From Palsa-1392 sp963819975 (lineage in GTDB: Bacteria; Verrucomicrobiota; Verrucomicrobiia; Chthoniobacterales; UBA10450): a DNA stretch of 64,000 nucleotides. Positions 34,307 through 43,350 of the stretch are shown here, one piece after another. Under the pieces are notes generated by a model. It was given only the letters and a program-made list of their open reading frames with translations, searched no databases and was not told where the DNA came from. The stretch lies in the NCBI GenBank assembly GCA_963819975.1, contig CAWFYE010000009.1:242431-306430 (forward strand), written 5' to 3'. Each line of letters begins with the position of its first letter. Within the stretch, counting starts at the first letter, position 1. The translations under genes and the position numbers were made by a program.

Positions 34307-36127
34307 TTACTGAGCTCTGACTCTGACGTTGACTTCGTTCGAGCAGTCGCCGGAGTCAGTCTCACATACCTGGTAGGTGAATGTCCCGCTCATCGTCCCC
34401 AGGTTGTCCCGGGTGCTCCCATCGTCTGGTGTCGTCTGCACGATGACTCCGTCCCGCAGGACGTTAACATCGCCGCCGTCGGCCGGATCCCAGCTCAGCG
34501 AGATGGTTGTCGAACCTTGCCGTTTACGCGCGCGCGCTGAAAGCGTGATGTCTCCACCACCGCCTGCGTCAACCGCGGCCAGAATATCGACCCGTCCCCA
34601 TCCAAAAACGTTGTTTGGCGGCCCGGCAACGCCACACTGCGTGGACGAGATGAAATGACTTGTGTCATTCAAGAGCGTGCGGCTTGCATCGATTTGATGC
34701 TGCAGCTCGGGATGCGCCGACCAGAGCAGGGCCATTGCTCCGGCGATATGCGGACCCGCCATCGACGTCCCACTGGCAAAAGTATAGGCGGTGTCGGAAC
34801 TGTTGCTGGCCGAGCGTGTGTTTGTGCCGGGAGCAGTGATATCCGGCTTCGTCCGGTTGCTGCCATCGACGGTGACTGGTCCGCGGCTGCTAAAGGAGGC
34901 GATCGTATCCGTGCTGGTATTCAGAGCTCCGACTGAATAAGACGCCTCATAAAACGACGGGGGGTCGACGGTGGTGGAACAGGAGGGACCCGCATTACCT
35001 GCCGAGACCACCATCATAATGCCGGCAGCGGCTTGCGCTTCGACGGCGGCTTGGAGAGTCGTCACCGAACAACCTTCCGAAGTCGGGCAACCCCAGGAGT
35101 TAATTGTAATGTCGGGAGCTTTGGTCGGGTCGCCCGTTCCGCCGCCCACCGGGGTCGGCGCGAGGAAAAATTCCATGCACTCGATGTATCTGGCCGGTGT
35201 GCCCGTGCCCTGATCCATGTTACGGCAGGCAATCCACTTTGCGCCCGGCGCCATCCCGATCTGGTTGCCAGCGCCATCGTCACCGATCGCGGTGCCAGTG
35301 GTGTGGCTGCCATGGAAGAAATCATCGCAAGGCACGAGAGAGTTTGGGCCGCAAACGCCGCCGCCCGTATGGATGCTGTCATGCCAGTTGTAATTATGGT
35401 CCGCCGTGACGCCGTTCCAGCCGCGGTAATGAGGCTTCAGTGCGTTATGCGTCCATCGAACACCGGTATCGGCGCTCGCAATGACGATGTTCTGTCCCGT
35501 AAAACCTTCTGCCCAAACGGAAGGCGCATTGGTGTAAACGATTCCCGGCTCGACCGTCGCCGGCGCATCCGGTCGCCACGGTCCTTCCTGGGTCGACTCC
35601 GGTTGAGGAAGGTCGTTTTTGATTTGCGGGTTGCCTTCGACCCGTGCCACGTCCGGGCGAGCAGCCAGCGTCTCCGCAATTTCCCGACTGCCCTTCACGA
35701 GAATTGCATTCACAATGTAGAAAGAGCGATACTCGATGCCACGTTCCCGCAGCCATTGCAGGATCGGGGCCTGCGTCGCCTGGCTTTTATTCCACAGTGC
35801 ATCACGCACGAAGCGGCCTTTTTCGACTTTCGTGCTGAGCGCTGCGGCGCCGCCCAGATCGGCCTGGTCAGCCAGGACAACCATGAACTCGGCCTGTTTG
35901 CCACCCTCGGTGTGTTCAGTTACCCACGGGGCGATTTTGCGCAGCGCGGCGGCTTGCCCAGGGTTCGACCGATTGACGGCGCGCGACGAAGCGACCGCCC
36001 CAAGCGCGGCCGCTACCGCGGCGGCAATGAAAAGAAGACCAGTGATACGCCGTAACGGCCCGAGCTTGGAATGATGGTGTGTTTCCATGAAGTTGCCATC
36101 GTCTACAAAATTGCCAGTCAAAATCAA
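34307..36127 (-). CDS. Secreted subtilisin-like serine protease (S8)
   Basis: 606 residues; a start at M14 (36088) before METHHHSKLGPL is equally possible. After a membrane or signal segment (ITGLLFIAAAVAAALGAVA) comes an inhibitor I9-like propeptide (AEFMVVLADQADLG to DVARVEGNPQIK). The S8 catalytic triad is complete: ASADTGVRWTH (Asp), FFHGSHTTGTAIGDD (His) and FASGTSMAGPHIAGAMALLWSAHPEL (Ser), with oxyanion Asn in VVSAGNAGPSC. The last ~85 residues are an Fn3-like domain (TTISLSWDPADGGDVNVLRDG). The enzyme should be secreted and autoprocessed, with an extracellular protein-degrading role. It stands alone between an intergenic relic and the NHL gene. Confidence 0.92.
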   Translation of the reverse strand: MILTGNFVDDGNFMETHHHSKLGPLRRITGLLFIAAAVAAALGAVASSRAVNRSNPGQAAALRKIAPWVTEHTEGGKQAEFMVVLADQADLGGAAALSTKVEKGRFVRDALWNKSQATQAPILQWLRERGIEYRSFYIVNAILVKGSREIAETLAARPDVARVEGNPQIKNDLPQPESTQEGPWRPDAPATVEPGIVYTNAPSVWAEGFTGQNIVIASADTGVRWTHNALKPHYRGWNGVTADHNYNWHDSIHTGGGVCGPNSLVPCDDFFHGSHTTGTAIGDDGAGNQIGMAPGAKWIACRNMDQGTGTPARYIECMEFFLAPTPVGGGTGDPTKAPDITINSWGCPTSEGCSVTTLQAAVEAQAAAGIMMVVSAGNAGPSCSTTVDPPSFYEASYSVGALNTSTDTIASFSSRGPVTVDGSNRTKPDITAPGTNTRSASNSSDTAYTFASGTSMAGPHIAGAMALLWSAHPELQHQIDASRTLLNDTSHFISSTQCGVAGPPNNVFGWGRVDILAAVDAGGGGDITLSARARKRQGSTTISLSWDPADGGDVNVLRDGVIVQTTPDDGSTRDNLGTMSGTFTYQVCETDSGDCSNEVNVRVRAQ

Positions 36128-36151
36128 TCAAAATCGCCTCGCGCACCGATT

Positions 36152-36247
36152 CATCTGGACTTGGCGATCACGAATTCGGGCCGATGGGACATTCTCAATG
36201 TCCTCATCGGCGAAGGCCGCGGCGCCTTCACTACGCAGACTGTGTAA
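36152..36247 (+). pseudogene. Relic of a VCBS/FG-GAP repeat gene
   Basis: In the 371-bp gap upstream of the protease, one frame reads DLAITNSGRWDILNVLIGEG followed by RGAFTTQT and a stop. This matches one VCBS repeat (DLAVTNSGSNxVSVLLGNGDGTF). No start or further repeats surround it, so it is a single-repeat remnant of a large secreted protein gene. Nothing else is recognisable in 36128-36459 apart from two near copies of the 9-mer (36275 and 36294). Confidence 0.6.
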
Positions 36248-36459
36248 GCGGTGGCCGATCTACCGACGCCTTATTCGTTAGGGCGACACTCAGATGTTAG
36301 GCCGCTTAAACACCGGACGGCGGTACTTCTGCAGCCGCTACTGATTTCTGCTTACACGGCCAGAAAGCGCATCCGACCGGCACGGTGTCCCCGTTCGCCC
36401 CCCCGCGATGAAGAATTTTTCCTTGCCATTCGCGATCAGGCGGGGTGTAAACCGCGTAT

Positions 36460-36732
36460 ATGACTGATGCAGAGATCGTTGGTGAAATCGCAGCGCAGCA
36501 TGCATTGTTGCTGGAATTAACGAACCAACAGCGAAGCATTATGGCGGCCGTAACGGCCCTCGCCGAGTTGGTGATTTCGACGCTCCCTCGCTCAGACGAT
36601 ATGGATGGTGCCCGGCAAGCCTTTGACGATCGGCGGGAGGCCATTCACAAAGACTTGAAAAAGGAATCGGTCGAGAGCCTGAGCCGACTTCAACGCGATG
36701 TCGCCAGACAACTGCTCCGCTCCGACAAATAA
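36460..36732 (+). CDS. Small helical protein of unknown function
   Basis: 90 residues, strongly charged and predicted helical or coiled-coil (IVGEIAAQHALLLELTNQQR; ESLSRLQRDVARQLLRSDK). No signal peptide or membrane segment. The start ATG at 36460 has no clear Shine-Dalgarno. It lies alone between the protease and the metal-binding protein operon. I do not recognise the family. Confidence 0.5.
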   Translation: MTDAEIVGEIAAQHALLLELTNQQRSIMAAVTALAELVISTLPRSDDMDGARQAFDDRREAIHKDLKKESVESLSRLQRDVARQLLRSDK

Positions 36733-36818
36733 GGCGATTAATCACCCGCCGGCAGTGCTCGCAAACGTCCCAACATGACGAATCGCGGTCAGGCCTCGTG
36801 TTGTCACGCTCCAACTCG

Positions 36819-38153
36819 TCAGGGCGCGACGCTGAGGTTAAACGGAACGAAGACTTGCCGGCCATTGACCTGCACCTGGCAAAATAGCCTAACGAATCCG
36901 GGCTTGGTCGCGTAAATTTTGAAATCGAGTTCTGGTCCGCCCCGCTCGTCCGGGTTGGTGACCGGGGCGCCAGTCGGGTGCATGTGAAGCACCGTTTCCT
37001 TGTCTTCGTTGAAACCGACGAGATGAGCGTATGCCGCCATGACCGGTTCCAACTGATCAAATCCGCTTCCATCCGGCTTCGTGATCCGAAGTTTGGCGCG
37101 GGCCGGTTCGCCGACTCCGATCCTGGGCTGAGCCAGCATCAGTTCGAAGTGCAACCCATCGGCGTCGCCGCTCAGACGCGTTTCCTTGTTCGCGACCGCT
37201 TCTGAATTTCCCACTCCCGCAATGATAGCTTTCTCATATTCCTGCAGACCCATCGGCAGTGGCCGCAGGTCCGCCCAGGCGAGATAGGGTCCGGGCTTGG
37301 ATGGCGTGAAATCAAAGACGTAATCTCCCGGGGTTCCGGTCGGCTCCGGATGCTCGTGATGATAATCCGTCAGGCTGCCATCCACGATGAGGAGATGAAT
37401 TTTGCGCGCGTGAGTCTCGATCAGTTCCGCCGGCGTCACTGGTTCGTTGTCCCCGCGGCGCAGATGGAGCACGGCGTGCGCGGGTTTCCCAGGCTCGAGT
37501 GGAGCGTCTGTCGTGATCGTGGCTCTCACCGCGTGTTGCATGGCAGCATCGGAAGGGACGAGCACGACGAGCTGATCGAGCGTCATTCCGCACTTCCCGC
37601 AGGTATCGTCCTTCGCGCCGATCACGTCGGCATGCATCGGGCAGGTGTAGCGCTCTGCATATTGATGCGCCGCCTTCAGAACCGTCGGGTCCGCCTTCTT
37701 TTCGAGCTCTTGGAACTCGTCCTCCACTCGCTTGAGCAACTCGACGCAAGCCCCCGCCTGCGCGGCATCGGCCGCGGTGTGCAACGCGGAGATGTCACGG
37801 ACGAAGACAGTCCAGGCGATTTTCTGCGCGGCGGCGTTGGGCGCCGACGAACTCTCGAGGTGACCGAGAAGTGTCCACACGGCCGTGCTCGCAACCGGGT
37901 CCTCGAGGTGGATGAGGGTAAGGTCGCGCTGCGTCACGGAGGCGCGGAGCCGGTCCATCATCTGGAACAACATCGCCCACGACCCGACCGCAGCCGGCGG
38001 CGAAGCGGGTTTGGAACCGGGCTGCACTTCCTTCGCGTTTAACGAGCCCAGCGTCGCCGCGAGCAGCCAGAAGGCGAACCACAAACGGACGGTTGTTCTG
38101 GTTTCGAACATGCCTCTAGAACTGGCACGTTCTTTCGGAGCCAGCAACCTCAT
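36819..38153 (-). CDS. Secreted protein with heavy-metal-binding (CPMH...CGM) domain
   Basis: 444 residues from ATG 38153, or 430 from ATG 38111. The second start places a signal peptide (FETRTTVRLWFAFWLLAATLGSLNA) at the N-terminus. Residues ~165-195 form the small heavy-metal-binding domain of copper and efflux systems: RYTCPMHADVIGAKDDTCGKCGM, with Cys, Met and His ligands. The C-terminal half has beta segments and more His motifs (LTDYHHEHPEPTG; TVLHMHPTGAP), which suggest metal binding or FixH-like packing. It probably binds copper in the periplasm. The gene starts 3 bp after the DUF2891 gene ends, so the two are cotranscribed, and a 9-mer copy bridges the junction. Confidence 0.72.
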   Translation of the reverse strand: MRLLAPKERASSRGMFETRTTVRLWFAFWLLAATLGSLNAKEVQPGSKPASPPAAVGSWAMLFQMMDRLRASVTQRDLTLIHLEDPVASTAVWTLLGHLESSSAPNAAAQKIAWTVFVRDISALHTAADAAQAGACVELLKRVEDEFQELEKKADPTVLKAAHQYAERYTCPMHADVIGAKDDTCGKCGMTLDQLVVLVPSDAAMQHAVRATITTDAPLEPGKPAHAVLHLRRGDNEPVTPAELIETHARKIHLLIVDGSLTDYHHEHPEPTGTPGDYVFDFTPSKPGPYLAWADLRPLPMGLQEYEKAIIAGVGNSEAVANKETRLSGDADGLHFELMLAQPRIGVGEPARAKLRITKPDGSGFDQLEPVMAAYAHLVGFNEDKETVLHMHPTGAPVTNPDERGGPELDFKIYATKPGFVRLFCQVQVNGRQVFVPFNLSVAP

Positions 38154-38156
38154 CGC

Positions 38157-39260
38157 CTAACGAGAGTGGGATTTCTTTATCTCGATCCCGCGCCGGGTCG
38201 TGAGATAAACCGCGAAGCTACCGAGCCAGTGGCCACCTTCATAATGCTCGCCCGTCACCGCGGCCAAACCCGCCGCTCGATGCGCCTCAGCTGCGGCGGA
38301 AAGCGCGGCCCGGCGCGGATCCTCAGGGGGCAAATCCGAAGTAATTCCCTCCAGCATCCAGGCGCGGCTCAGGTTTAAGCCATCGAGATGCGCCAGTTTC
38401 GGATCGCTCGGGTCCGGCGAAACCGCCACCGGGAGCCAGTCCGTCGAGCCCTTGGCCGGGATCTGTGGCATGAAATCAGTCAGCCATTTCGCAAACTCGT
38501 CAGGCGAGAGAACTCGCCGCATGACATCGGCTTCGCCCAAACTGGACGAGAGAAAATCTTCGCCCGAAGGTTCGTAGGCAAGCGGGCAATTCTTGTCCGC
38601 GAGAAAGAACTTCTTCGCCGAATCAGTCGCCAACTTACCAAAAGCCTTGTCGCCGGTGATCCGTGCGTAGTCGATCATAAGCCCGAGCGCGAAAGCAGTC
38701 TGATTGTGTTCACCGATCCGGACCGGATGGGAAAGCTTCGGCAGCCAGGTCGATAAGTGTTGCACCGACACTTCCTCGAGCGGGCGCAGGTTGGCCGAGA
38801 GTTCGCGGGCCAGCGGGTCGTCCCACTCGCGCAACTCGGCCGCCAGTTGAAGCAGCCAGGCGAGTCCGTAGGGCCGCTCGAAGCTGGCCCGGCCTTTGCC
38901 GTTCAGATAGGCAACCTCCGCTTTGATATTCTCAGTCGTTAGGCTTTCCTGGAGCGCCGCGCGCGCTTCCTTGCTGAATGGCGCGTCCGGGAAAGTGCGC
39001 GCGAGTCGCGCCAGCAGCCAATGCCCGTGGACTGAGGAATGCCAGTCGTAACAGCCGCAGAAAGCAGGGGTCAATTTCCGGGGCGGCGCGACATCGGCGT
39101 CACTATTCAAAACGTGGCTGATCTTGTTTGGATACTCCTTGTGCGCACAGGCGAGGGCGAGCCGTGCGAAGCGCTCCGCGGCGCGCGCGTCAAAGGTCGG
39201 GTCTTCCGCGGCCCCGGCGACGAGCGGTAGGAAAAGAAGGGCGAGAGCGCAAATTTTCAT
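38157..39260 (-). CDS. DUF2891 family protein
   Basis: 367 residues from ATG 39260, which starts a signal peptide (KICALALLFLPLVAGAAED); the frame is open further upstream but not conserved. It is recognisable as DUF2891: AERFARLALACAHKEYPNKI, AFCGCYDWHSSVHGHWLLAR, FERPYGLAWLLQLAAELREW, GEHNQTAFALGLMIDYAR, and HYEGGHWLGSFAVYLTT at the end. The fold is thought to be an alpha/alpha toroid like those of glycan enzymes, with no assigned reaction. Its stop TAG is supplied by a TCGTTAGGC copy (38155-38163), and the metal-binding protein gene follows after 3 bp. It is divergent from the kelch gene. Confidence 0.82.
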   Translation of the reverse strand: MKICALALLFLPLVAGAAEDPTFDARAAERFARLALACAHKEYPNKISHVLNSDADVAPPRKLTPAFCGCYDWHSSVHGHWLLARLARTFPDAPFSKEARAALQESLTTENIKAEVAYLNGKGRASFERPYGLAWLLQLAAELREWDDPLARELSANLRPLEEVSVQHLSTWLPKLSHPVRIGEHNQTAFALGLMIDYARITGDKAFGKLATDSAKKFFLADKNCPLAYEPSGEDFLSSSLGEADVMRRVLSPDEFAKWLTDFMPQIPAKGSTDWLPVAVSPDPSDPKLAHLDGLNLSRAWMLEGITSDLPPEDPRRAALSAAAEAHRAAGLAAVTGEHYEGGHWLGSFAVYLTTRRGIEIKKSHSR

Positions 39261-39346
39261 GCCGCATTCTAGCATCGGCGGGCCTCTCTGCGCGCGCTTT
39301 GCGCATCCGAACTTAGAGCCGGCTCGCCCTGCCTCTCGCGCCGTTT

Positions 39347-39376
39347 GCTTGACATTGATAGATCCAACTCCGTAAA
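39347..39376 (+). promoter_or_regulatory. Candidate promoter for the kelch-repeat gene
   Basis: A perfect -35 TTGACA at 39347-39352 and a weak -10 TAAAAA at 39371-39376 are 18 bases apart, 45 bases upstream of the preferred start at 39421. Confidence 0.4.
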
Positions 39377-39420
39377 AATGCGCAGCAGCATTGCCCCGAA
39401 CTGCGTTTTGGGGTTCACCC

Positions 39421-41916
39421 ATGAAAATCGAAATTCACAACAGAGCGGTAGCCATCTTTCCGGGGCTCGGGATTCCGCCAAAAGGCGCAGTTAATCCCCG
39501 ATGCTCTCGTGGGAACAAAGTCGGTCGGATTGCATTCCCACTCCTTCTTTTCACTGCCGGGCTGATGTTTGCGCAACCGCGCGGAGCCGCTCCCTTCCAG
39601 TTTCAGACCACCGGCAACCTCATAACAGCGCGCCTCCAGCATACCGCAACCTTGCTGCCCAATGGCAAGGTACTCGTTGCCGGAGGAACGGACCTCTTTC
39701 AGACCTATGCGAGCGCGGAACTCTATGATCCGGCGATCGGAACCTGGACCGCCACCGGCAGCCTCGTCACTGCACGCACGGATCACACCGCGACGTTGCT
39801 CCCCAGCGGCAAGGTGCTCGTTGCGGGGGGACGGGATTTCAGCACTGGCATTCTGACGAGCGCGGAGCTCTACGATCCAGCACGGGGGACTTGGGCCCCC
39901 ACTGGCAGCCTCGGAACCGCGCGCCAACATCATACCGCGACCTTGCTGCCAAACGGCAAGGTGCTGGTGGCAGGAGGAGAAAACGGCAGCACACTCACGA
40001 GCGCCGAGCTCTATGACCCGGCCACCGGAACCTGGACGCCAACCGGCAGCCTTGCCACCGCGCGCCGTGAGCATACGGCGACTTTGTTGCCCGACGGCAG
40101 AGTGCTCGTCGCGGGAGGCAATAACGTCACCATGAATCTCACCAGCGCCGAGCTTTATGATCCGGTCAGCGGGACTTGGACGACGACCGGCGACCTCGCC
40201 ATCAGGCGCAGTGATTTCACGGCCACTCTTCTGCCTGACGGGAAAGTACTTGCCGCCGCCGGAGAATCCGGCGGCGCGACCGCGGGCGCCGAGCTCTACG
40301 ATCCGGCGACTGGGACCTGGACGGTGACCGGGGGTCTGGCCAACGCACGCAGCCAACACACCGCAACTCTATTGCCGAACGGCCAGGTCCTCGTCGCAGG
40401 CGGTTTTAACGGTTCCGGTGAACTCGCGAGCGCGGAACTCTACGACCCGGCGAATGGAACCTGGACCGCCACGGGTAGTCTCTTCGTTGGGCGCGAACTT
40501 CACACCGCCACCTTGCTGCCTAACGGCAAAGTGGTGATTGCCGGCGGTGTGATCGCGGTTGGCCCCCCTGTTTTCACGACCGAAGAATTCGACCCGGCAA
40601 ACGGGAGCTTTACAGTAACCGGCAGCCTCGCCACTGCGCGCTATAACCACACCTCGACGCTGCTGCCTGACGGCAAGGTCCTGGTCGCGGCAGGCTCCAA
40701 CGGCAGCTATCTCGCGGAAGCGGAACTCTATGACCCCGCGGCCGGCACCTGGACTGTCACCGGCAGCTTGAACTTCGCCCGCTTTGAGCACACCGCCGCC
40801 TTGCTGGCCAGTGGCAAGGTGCTGGTCGCAGGGGGTGCGACCATGGTGGCGTTGATCCCGAACTCCGAACTCTACGACCCGGCGACTGGGACCTGGACAG
40901 TGACCGGCAGTCTCGCCACCGGCCGCACATTTCACACCGCCACGCTTCTGCCCAACGGTATGGTAATTGTCACTGGAGGAAACAGTAGCGGCGTCACCCT
41001 TGCGAGTTGTGAACTCTACGATCCGGGGACCGGAACCTGGACGGCGACAGGCAGCATGGTTACCGATCGTTTCGGACACACGGCGACGTTGCTGCCCAGC
41101 GGGAAGGTTCTGGTAGCAGGCGGTTATAACGAACACGGTCTCGTCGCGAGTTGCGAACTTTATGATTCCGCGAGCGGAACGTGGACCGCAACCGGCAGCC
41201 TCATTACGGCAAGAGAGTCTCATACGGCAACCTTGCTGCCTAACGGCAAGGTGCTGGTGGCAGGCGGCGACAATGCTCTCCAGAGCGCGGAACTATACAA
41301 TCCTGCAACTAGCACCTGGGCGCCGACCGGCCACCTGAATATCATACGCACGCATCACACCGCCGATTTGTTGCCGAGCGGCAAAGTGCTGATAGCGGGC
41401 GGTAACACTCAAGATCTTCATGGGGATCTCTATGATCCGGCGAGTGGAACCTGGACTTTGACCCAGGCTCTTTCTTTCGCGCGATACGATCACACGTCCA
41501 CGTTCTTACCCAGCGGCGACGTGCTTTTCGCCTCCGGTTCTTCGGGTGGTTTTACGCCGACCGCGGAGCTCTATCACGTCGGTCTCGACTTCGACGAGTC
41601 GTGGCGGCCGCAGATCGCGAGCGCGCGTTTCAGCAGGAGCCTGCGGCTGAGCGGTTCGCTCTTCCAAGGTATCTCACAGGCCTCCGGCGGAAACACTCAG
41701 GATTCATCGAGTAACTACCCGGTTGTCCAACTGCGCAATATCGACAGCGGCCAGCTCGCAATCCTATCGGTTGACCCACGCAGAGGCTGGTCAGATACCA
41801 GCTTCACGTCAGGGCGCGTGAGAAATCTCCCAATCGGTCCGGCTCTCATTACCGTCTTTACCAACGGCATTCCGAGCAGCTCAAAATACCTGGTCGTAAC
41901 GCAGCGGCAGCATTGA
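39421..41916 (+). CDS. Secreted kelch-repeat beta-propeller protein (14 repeats)
   Basis: 831 residues from ATG 39421; ten more codons are open upstream. After an N-terminal hydrophobic segment (IAFPLLLFTAGLMFAQPRGA) there are 14 tandem kelch repeats of ~47 residues. Each follows HTATLLPNGKVLVAGG, a variable loop, then SAELYDPATGTWTATGSL. The repeats are very uniform at protein level and partly at DNA level, which suggests expansion by unequal recombination. Fourteen repeats make two seven-bladed propellers. The C-terminal ~100 residues (RPQIASARFSRSLRLSG to TNGIPSSSKYLVV) form a beta domain of IPT-like type. Such proteins are secreted binding scaffolds, sometimes related to galactose oxidase, but no copper site is seen. 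Two near copies of the 9-mer (40518 and 41238) fall in the repeat codons LPNG. Confidence 0.85.
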   Translation: MKIEIHNRAVAIFPGLGIPPKGAVNPRCSRGNKVGRIAFPLLLFTAGLMFAQPRGAAPFQFQTTGNLITARLQHTATLLPNGKVLVAGGTDLFQTYASAELYDPAIGTWTATGSLVTARTDHTATLLPSGKVLVAGGRDFSTGILTSAELYDPARGTWAPTGSLGTARQHHTATLLPNGKVLVAGGENGSTLTSAELYDPATGTWTPTGSLATARREHTATLLPDGRVLVAGGNNVTMNLTSAELYDPVSGTWTTTGDLAIRRSDFTATLLPDGKVLAAAGESGGATAGAELYDPATGTWTVTGGLANARSQHTATLLPNGQVLVAGGFNGSGELASAELYDPANGTWTATGSLFVGRELHTATLLPNGKVVIAGGVIAVGPPVFTTEEFDPANGSFTVTGSLATARYNHTSTLLPDGKVLVAAGSNGSYLAEAELYDPAAGTWTVTGSLNFARFEHTAALLASGKVLVAGGATMVALIPNSELYDPATGTWTVTGSLATGRTFHTATLLPNGMVIVTGGNSSGVTLASCELYDPGTGTWTATGSMVTDRFGHTATLLPSGKVLVAGGYNEHGLVASCELYDSASGTWTATGSLITARESHTATLLPNGKVLVAGGDNALQSAELYNPATSTWAPTGHLNIIRTHHTADLLPSGKVLIAGGNTQDLHGDLYDPASGTWTLTQALSFARYDHTSTFLPSGDVLFASGSSGGFTPTAELYHVGLDFDESWRPQIASARFSRSLRLSGSLFQGISQASGGNTQDSSSNYPVVQLRNIDSGQLAILSVDPRRGWSDTSFTSGRVRNLPIGPALITVFTNGIPSSSKYLVVTQRQH

Positions 41917-41954
41917 CCGCAGGATTGGCAGCGAAGCGCATTGGACGAACTCTG

Positions 41955-42369
41955 CCCGGCTGTTTTCGGGGAAGGACGGGAAAGTTGTGGAATCCGTAGA
42001 GACGTCGGATACCGAGATACCGGAAGAAAAGCCAGTCGCGAACAATCTGCCGCTTCGTTCTTTGCGAAGGCGCGAGATAAATCAGCGTGTCGAATCGTTT
42101 GCTTCGGAGAGTGGGCGCGAGCTGCGCAAGCTTTCAGCGCCGACGCCCTTTATCGTGCTTCACATCGTAGGTGATGAAGCCGTCGAAAAGAACTGTCGGT
42201 TGGAGAATTCGGCTGCTAAAGCGTAATTGCCGTCGTCGTGGCGGCCGCAAAGCAACTCAATGTGCGCGTCAAGAAAATGGTTTCTGATCGCTCGCATTGC
42301 GGGCAGCGCGATCAAGGTGTCACCGAGCTGGCCAATCCTGTAAACCAGAACCCTGTGGCTCGTTCTCAT
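41955..42369 (-). pseudogene. Glycosyltransferase family 9 (heptosyltransferase-like) remnant
   Basis: From ATG 42369 the frame reads VLVYRIGQLGDTLIALPAMR, the N-terminal signature of GT9 LPS heptosyltransferases, and runs to a stop at 42160. Further along the same strand another frame gives FDTLIYLAPSQRTKRQIVRD and FFRYLGIRRLYGFH, the next conserved segment of GT9. The gene is therefore frameshifted and truncated after about 135 of the usual ~350 residues, ending near the kelch gene. Intact, it would have added heptose or a similar sugar to a surface polysaccharide. It is preceded by the remains of a carbamoyltransferase. Confidence 0.7.
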
Positions 42370-42388
42370 CGTGCGACCTTCTTGCCTT

Positions 42389-42612
42389 CTAACTCTCCAA
42401 CTTTCCCACGTTCTCACTCCTCGCCTCGGCTTTTCGCTCCACGAAAAAACCGCCGAGGACGAGCACGTCCATTTTCGTGCGGAGGAAACAAGACAGCGCT
42501 TCCTCCGGACGGCAGACCACCGGTTCGTTCTCGTTGAAGGAAGTATTCAGAACCAAAGGGAGTGAGGTCAGAGAACGGAAGGCGGAGATTAACTGCTGAT
42601 AAAGATGGTTGA
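42389..42612 (-). pseudogene. Carbamoyltransferase C-terminal remnant (copy 2)
   Basis: The reverse strand reads SFNENEPVVCRPEEALSCFL, then RTKMDVLVLGGFFVERK, before a stop at 42389. This is the C-terminal signature of NodU/CmcH-type carbamoyltransferases. The DNA is a direct repeat of 43452-43618 about 1 kb away, with a 26-base identical stretch around GAGGTCAGAGAACGGAAGG. The rest of the gene is missing upstream of ~42612. The GT9 remnant follows at once. Confidence 0.72.
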
Positions 42613-42632
42613 TTTCGCAGCGCTACGCTCGG

Positions 42633-42920
42633 TCACAAAGTATCTTCTTCCACGGCTTCCACATGCTGCAGTTCGACCGCGCCATCTTCCCGGAGGACAA
42701 AGTAGGTCAGAACACGGACGATTGCGCCGTCGTCGCGAAGCAAGGGCGAACTTTGATAGACACGCAGAGTCGATCAGCCGGGTAAGAGAGCAACGAGATC
42801 AGCGTAACATGCGATACGATAAAACTCCTTCGCCAGGACAGTCTCCACGTCGCGTAGATTGCCGAGTCGCTGCAGCGAATGGTCGAACCAGGCCGAATGA
42901 ACCAACTGCCTGGGCTGAGC
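42633..42920 (-). pseudogene. Unidentified gene remnant with an internal stop
   Basis: One reverse-strand frame is open for about 95 codons except for one TGA. It reads SLQRLGNLRDVETVLAKEFY and YADLVALLPG, the stop, then LRVYQSSPLLRDDGAIVRVL and TYFVLREDGAVELQHVE to a TGA at 42633. The amino-acid makeup is protein-like but I do not recognise the family. It lies at the breakpoint of the truncated carbamoyltransferase copy. Confidence 0.4.
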
Positions 42921-42926
42921 CACCCC

Positions 42927-43169
42927 TTATTTGTCCAGATCGTGCTCCTCGGCGATGCGTAAGGCGCGATCGAGCATTTTACCTTTCGGCCGATTGTCTT
43001 CCGACGGTGCGACCGGAACCCATTGGCCGCTTTCAACAAGTTTGGTGGCACGGGCAATTAGTCCCTCGACTTTGAGAAGAGGATACCGTGACACCATCCA
43101 GGCGGTGAGCCGAAAACGCTCATCACGGGGCAGTTTTTCAACCGCTTGTTGGATTTCGTTCAAACTCAT
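42927..43169 (-). CDS. Small antitoxin-like protein
   Basis: 80 residues from ATG 43169. The N-terminus SLNEIQQAVEKLPRDERFRL followed by TAWM resembles the short addiction-module antitoxins that begin with an IxxAIxxLPxxE helix. The C-terminal half (GKMLDRALRIAEEHDLDK) is helical and acidic. No toxin gene is adjacent; the neighbours are gene remnants. The open frame extends upstream to 43439 but that part looks non-coding. The assignment is by pattern only. Confidence 0.45.
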   Translation of the reverse strand: MSLNEIQQAVEKLPRDERFRLTAWMVSRYPLLKVEGLIARATKLVESGQWVPVAPSEDNRPKGKMLDRALRIAEEHDLDK

Positions 43170-43350
43170 GGAAACAAAGCCTACCGCATCGGCTTCAGGC
43201 GACAAGGGTAAAGCCGATCTTCCGATGACTTTCGATTCGTCCTCATTTGGGCGAATTGCGCAACCCGAAACACATTCGCTGGATGATACCTTCCAGTCCT
43301 CGATTCGAGGTCTTGCTGGCCGAGGAAGCCCGCAAGAAACAACACATTCA

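Noticed and set aside
39650..41550. CRISPR or tandem-repeat array in the kelch region
   Set aside because: The ~141-base periodicity is the protein repeat. Units differ in length and sequence, and there is no repeat-spacer structure. No CRISPR array is seen anywhere in the window.
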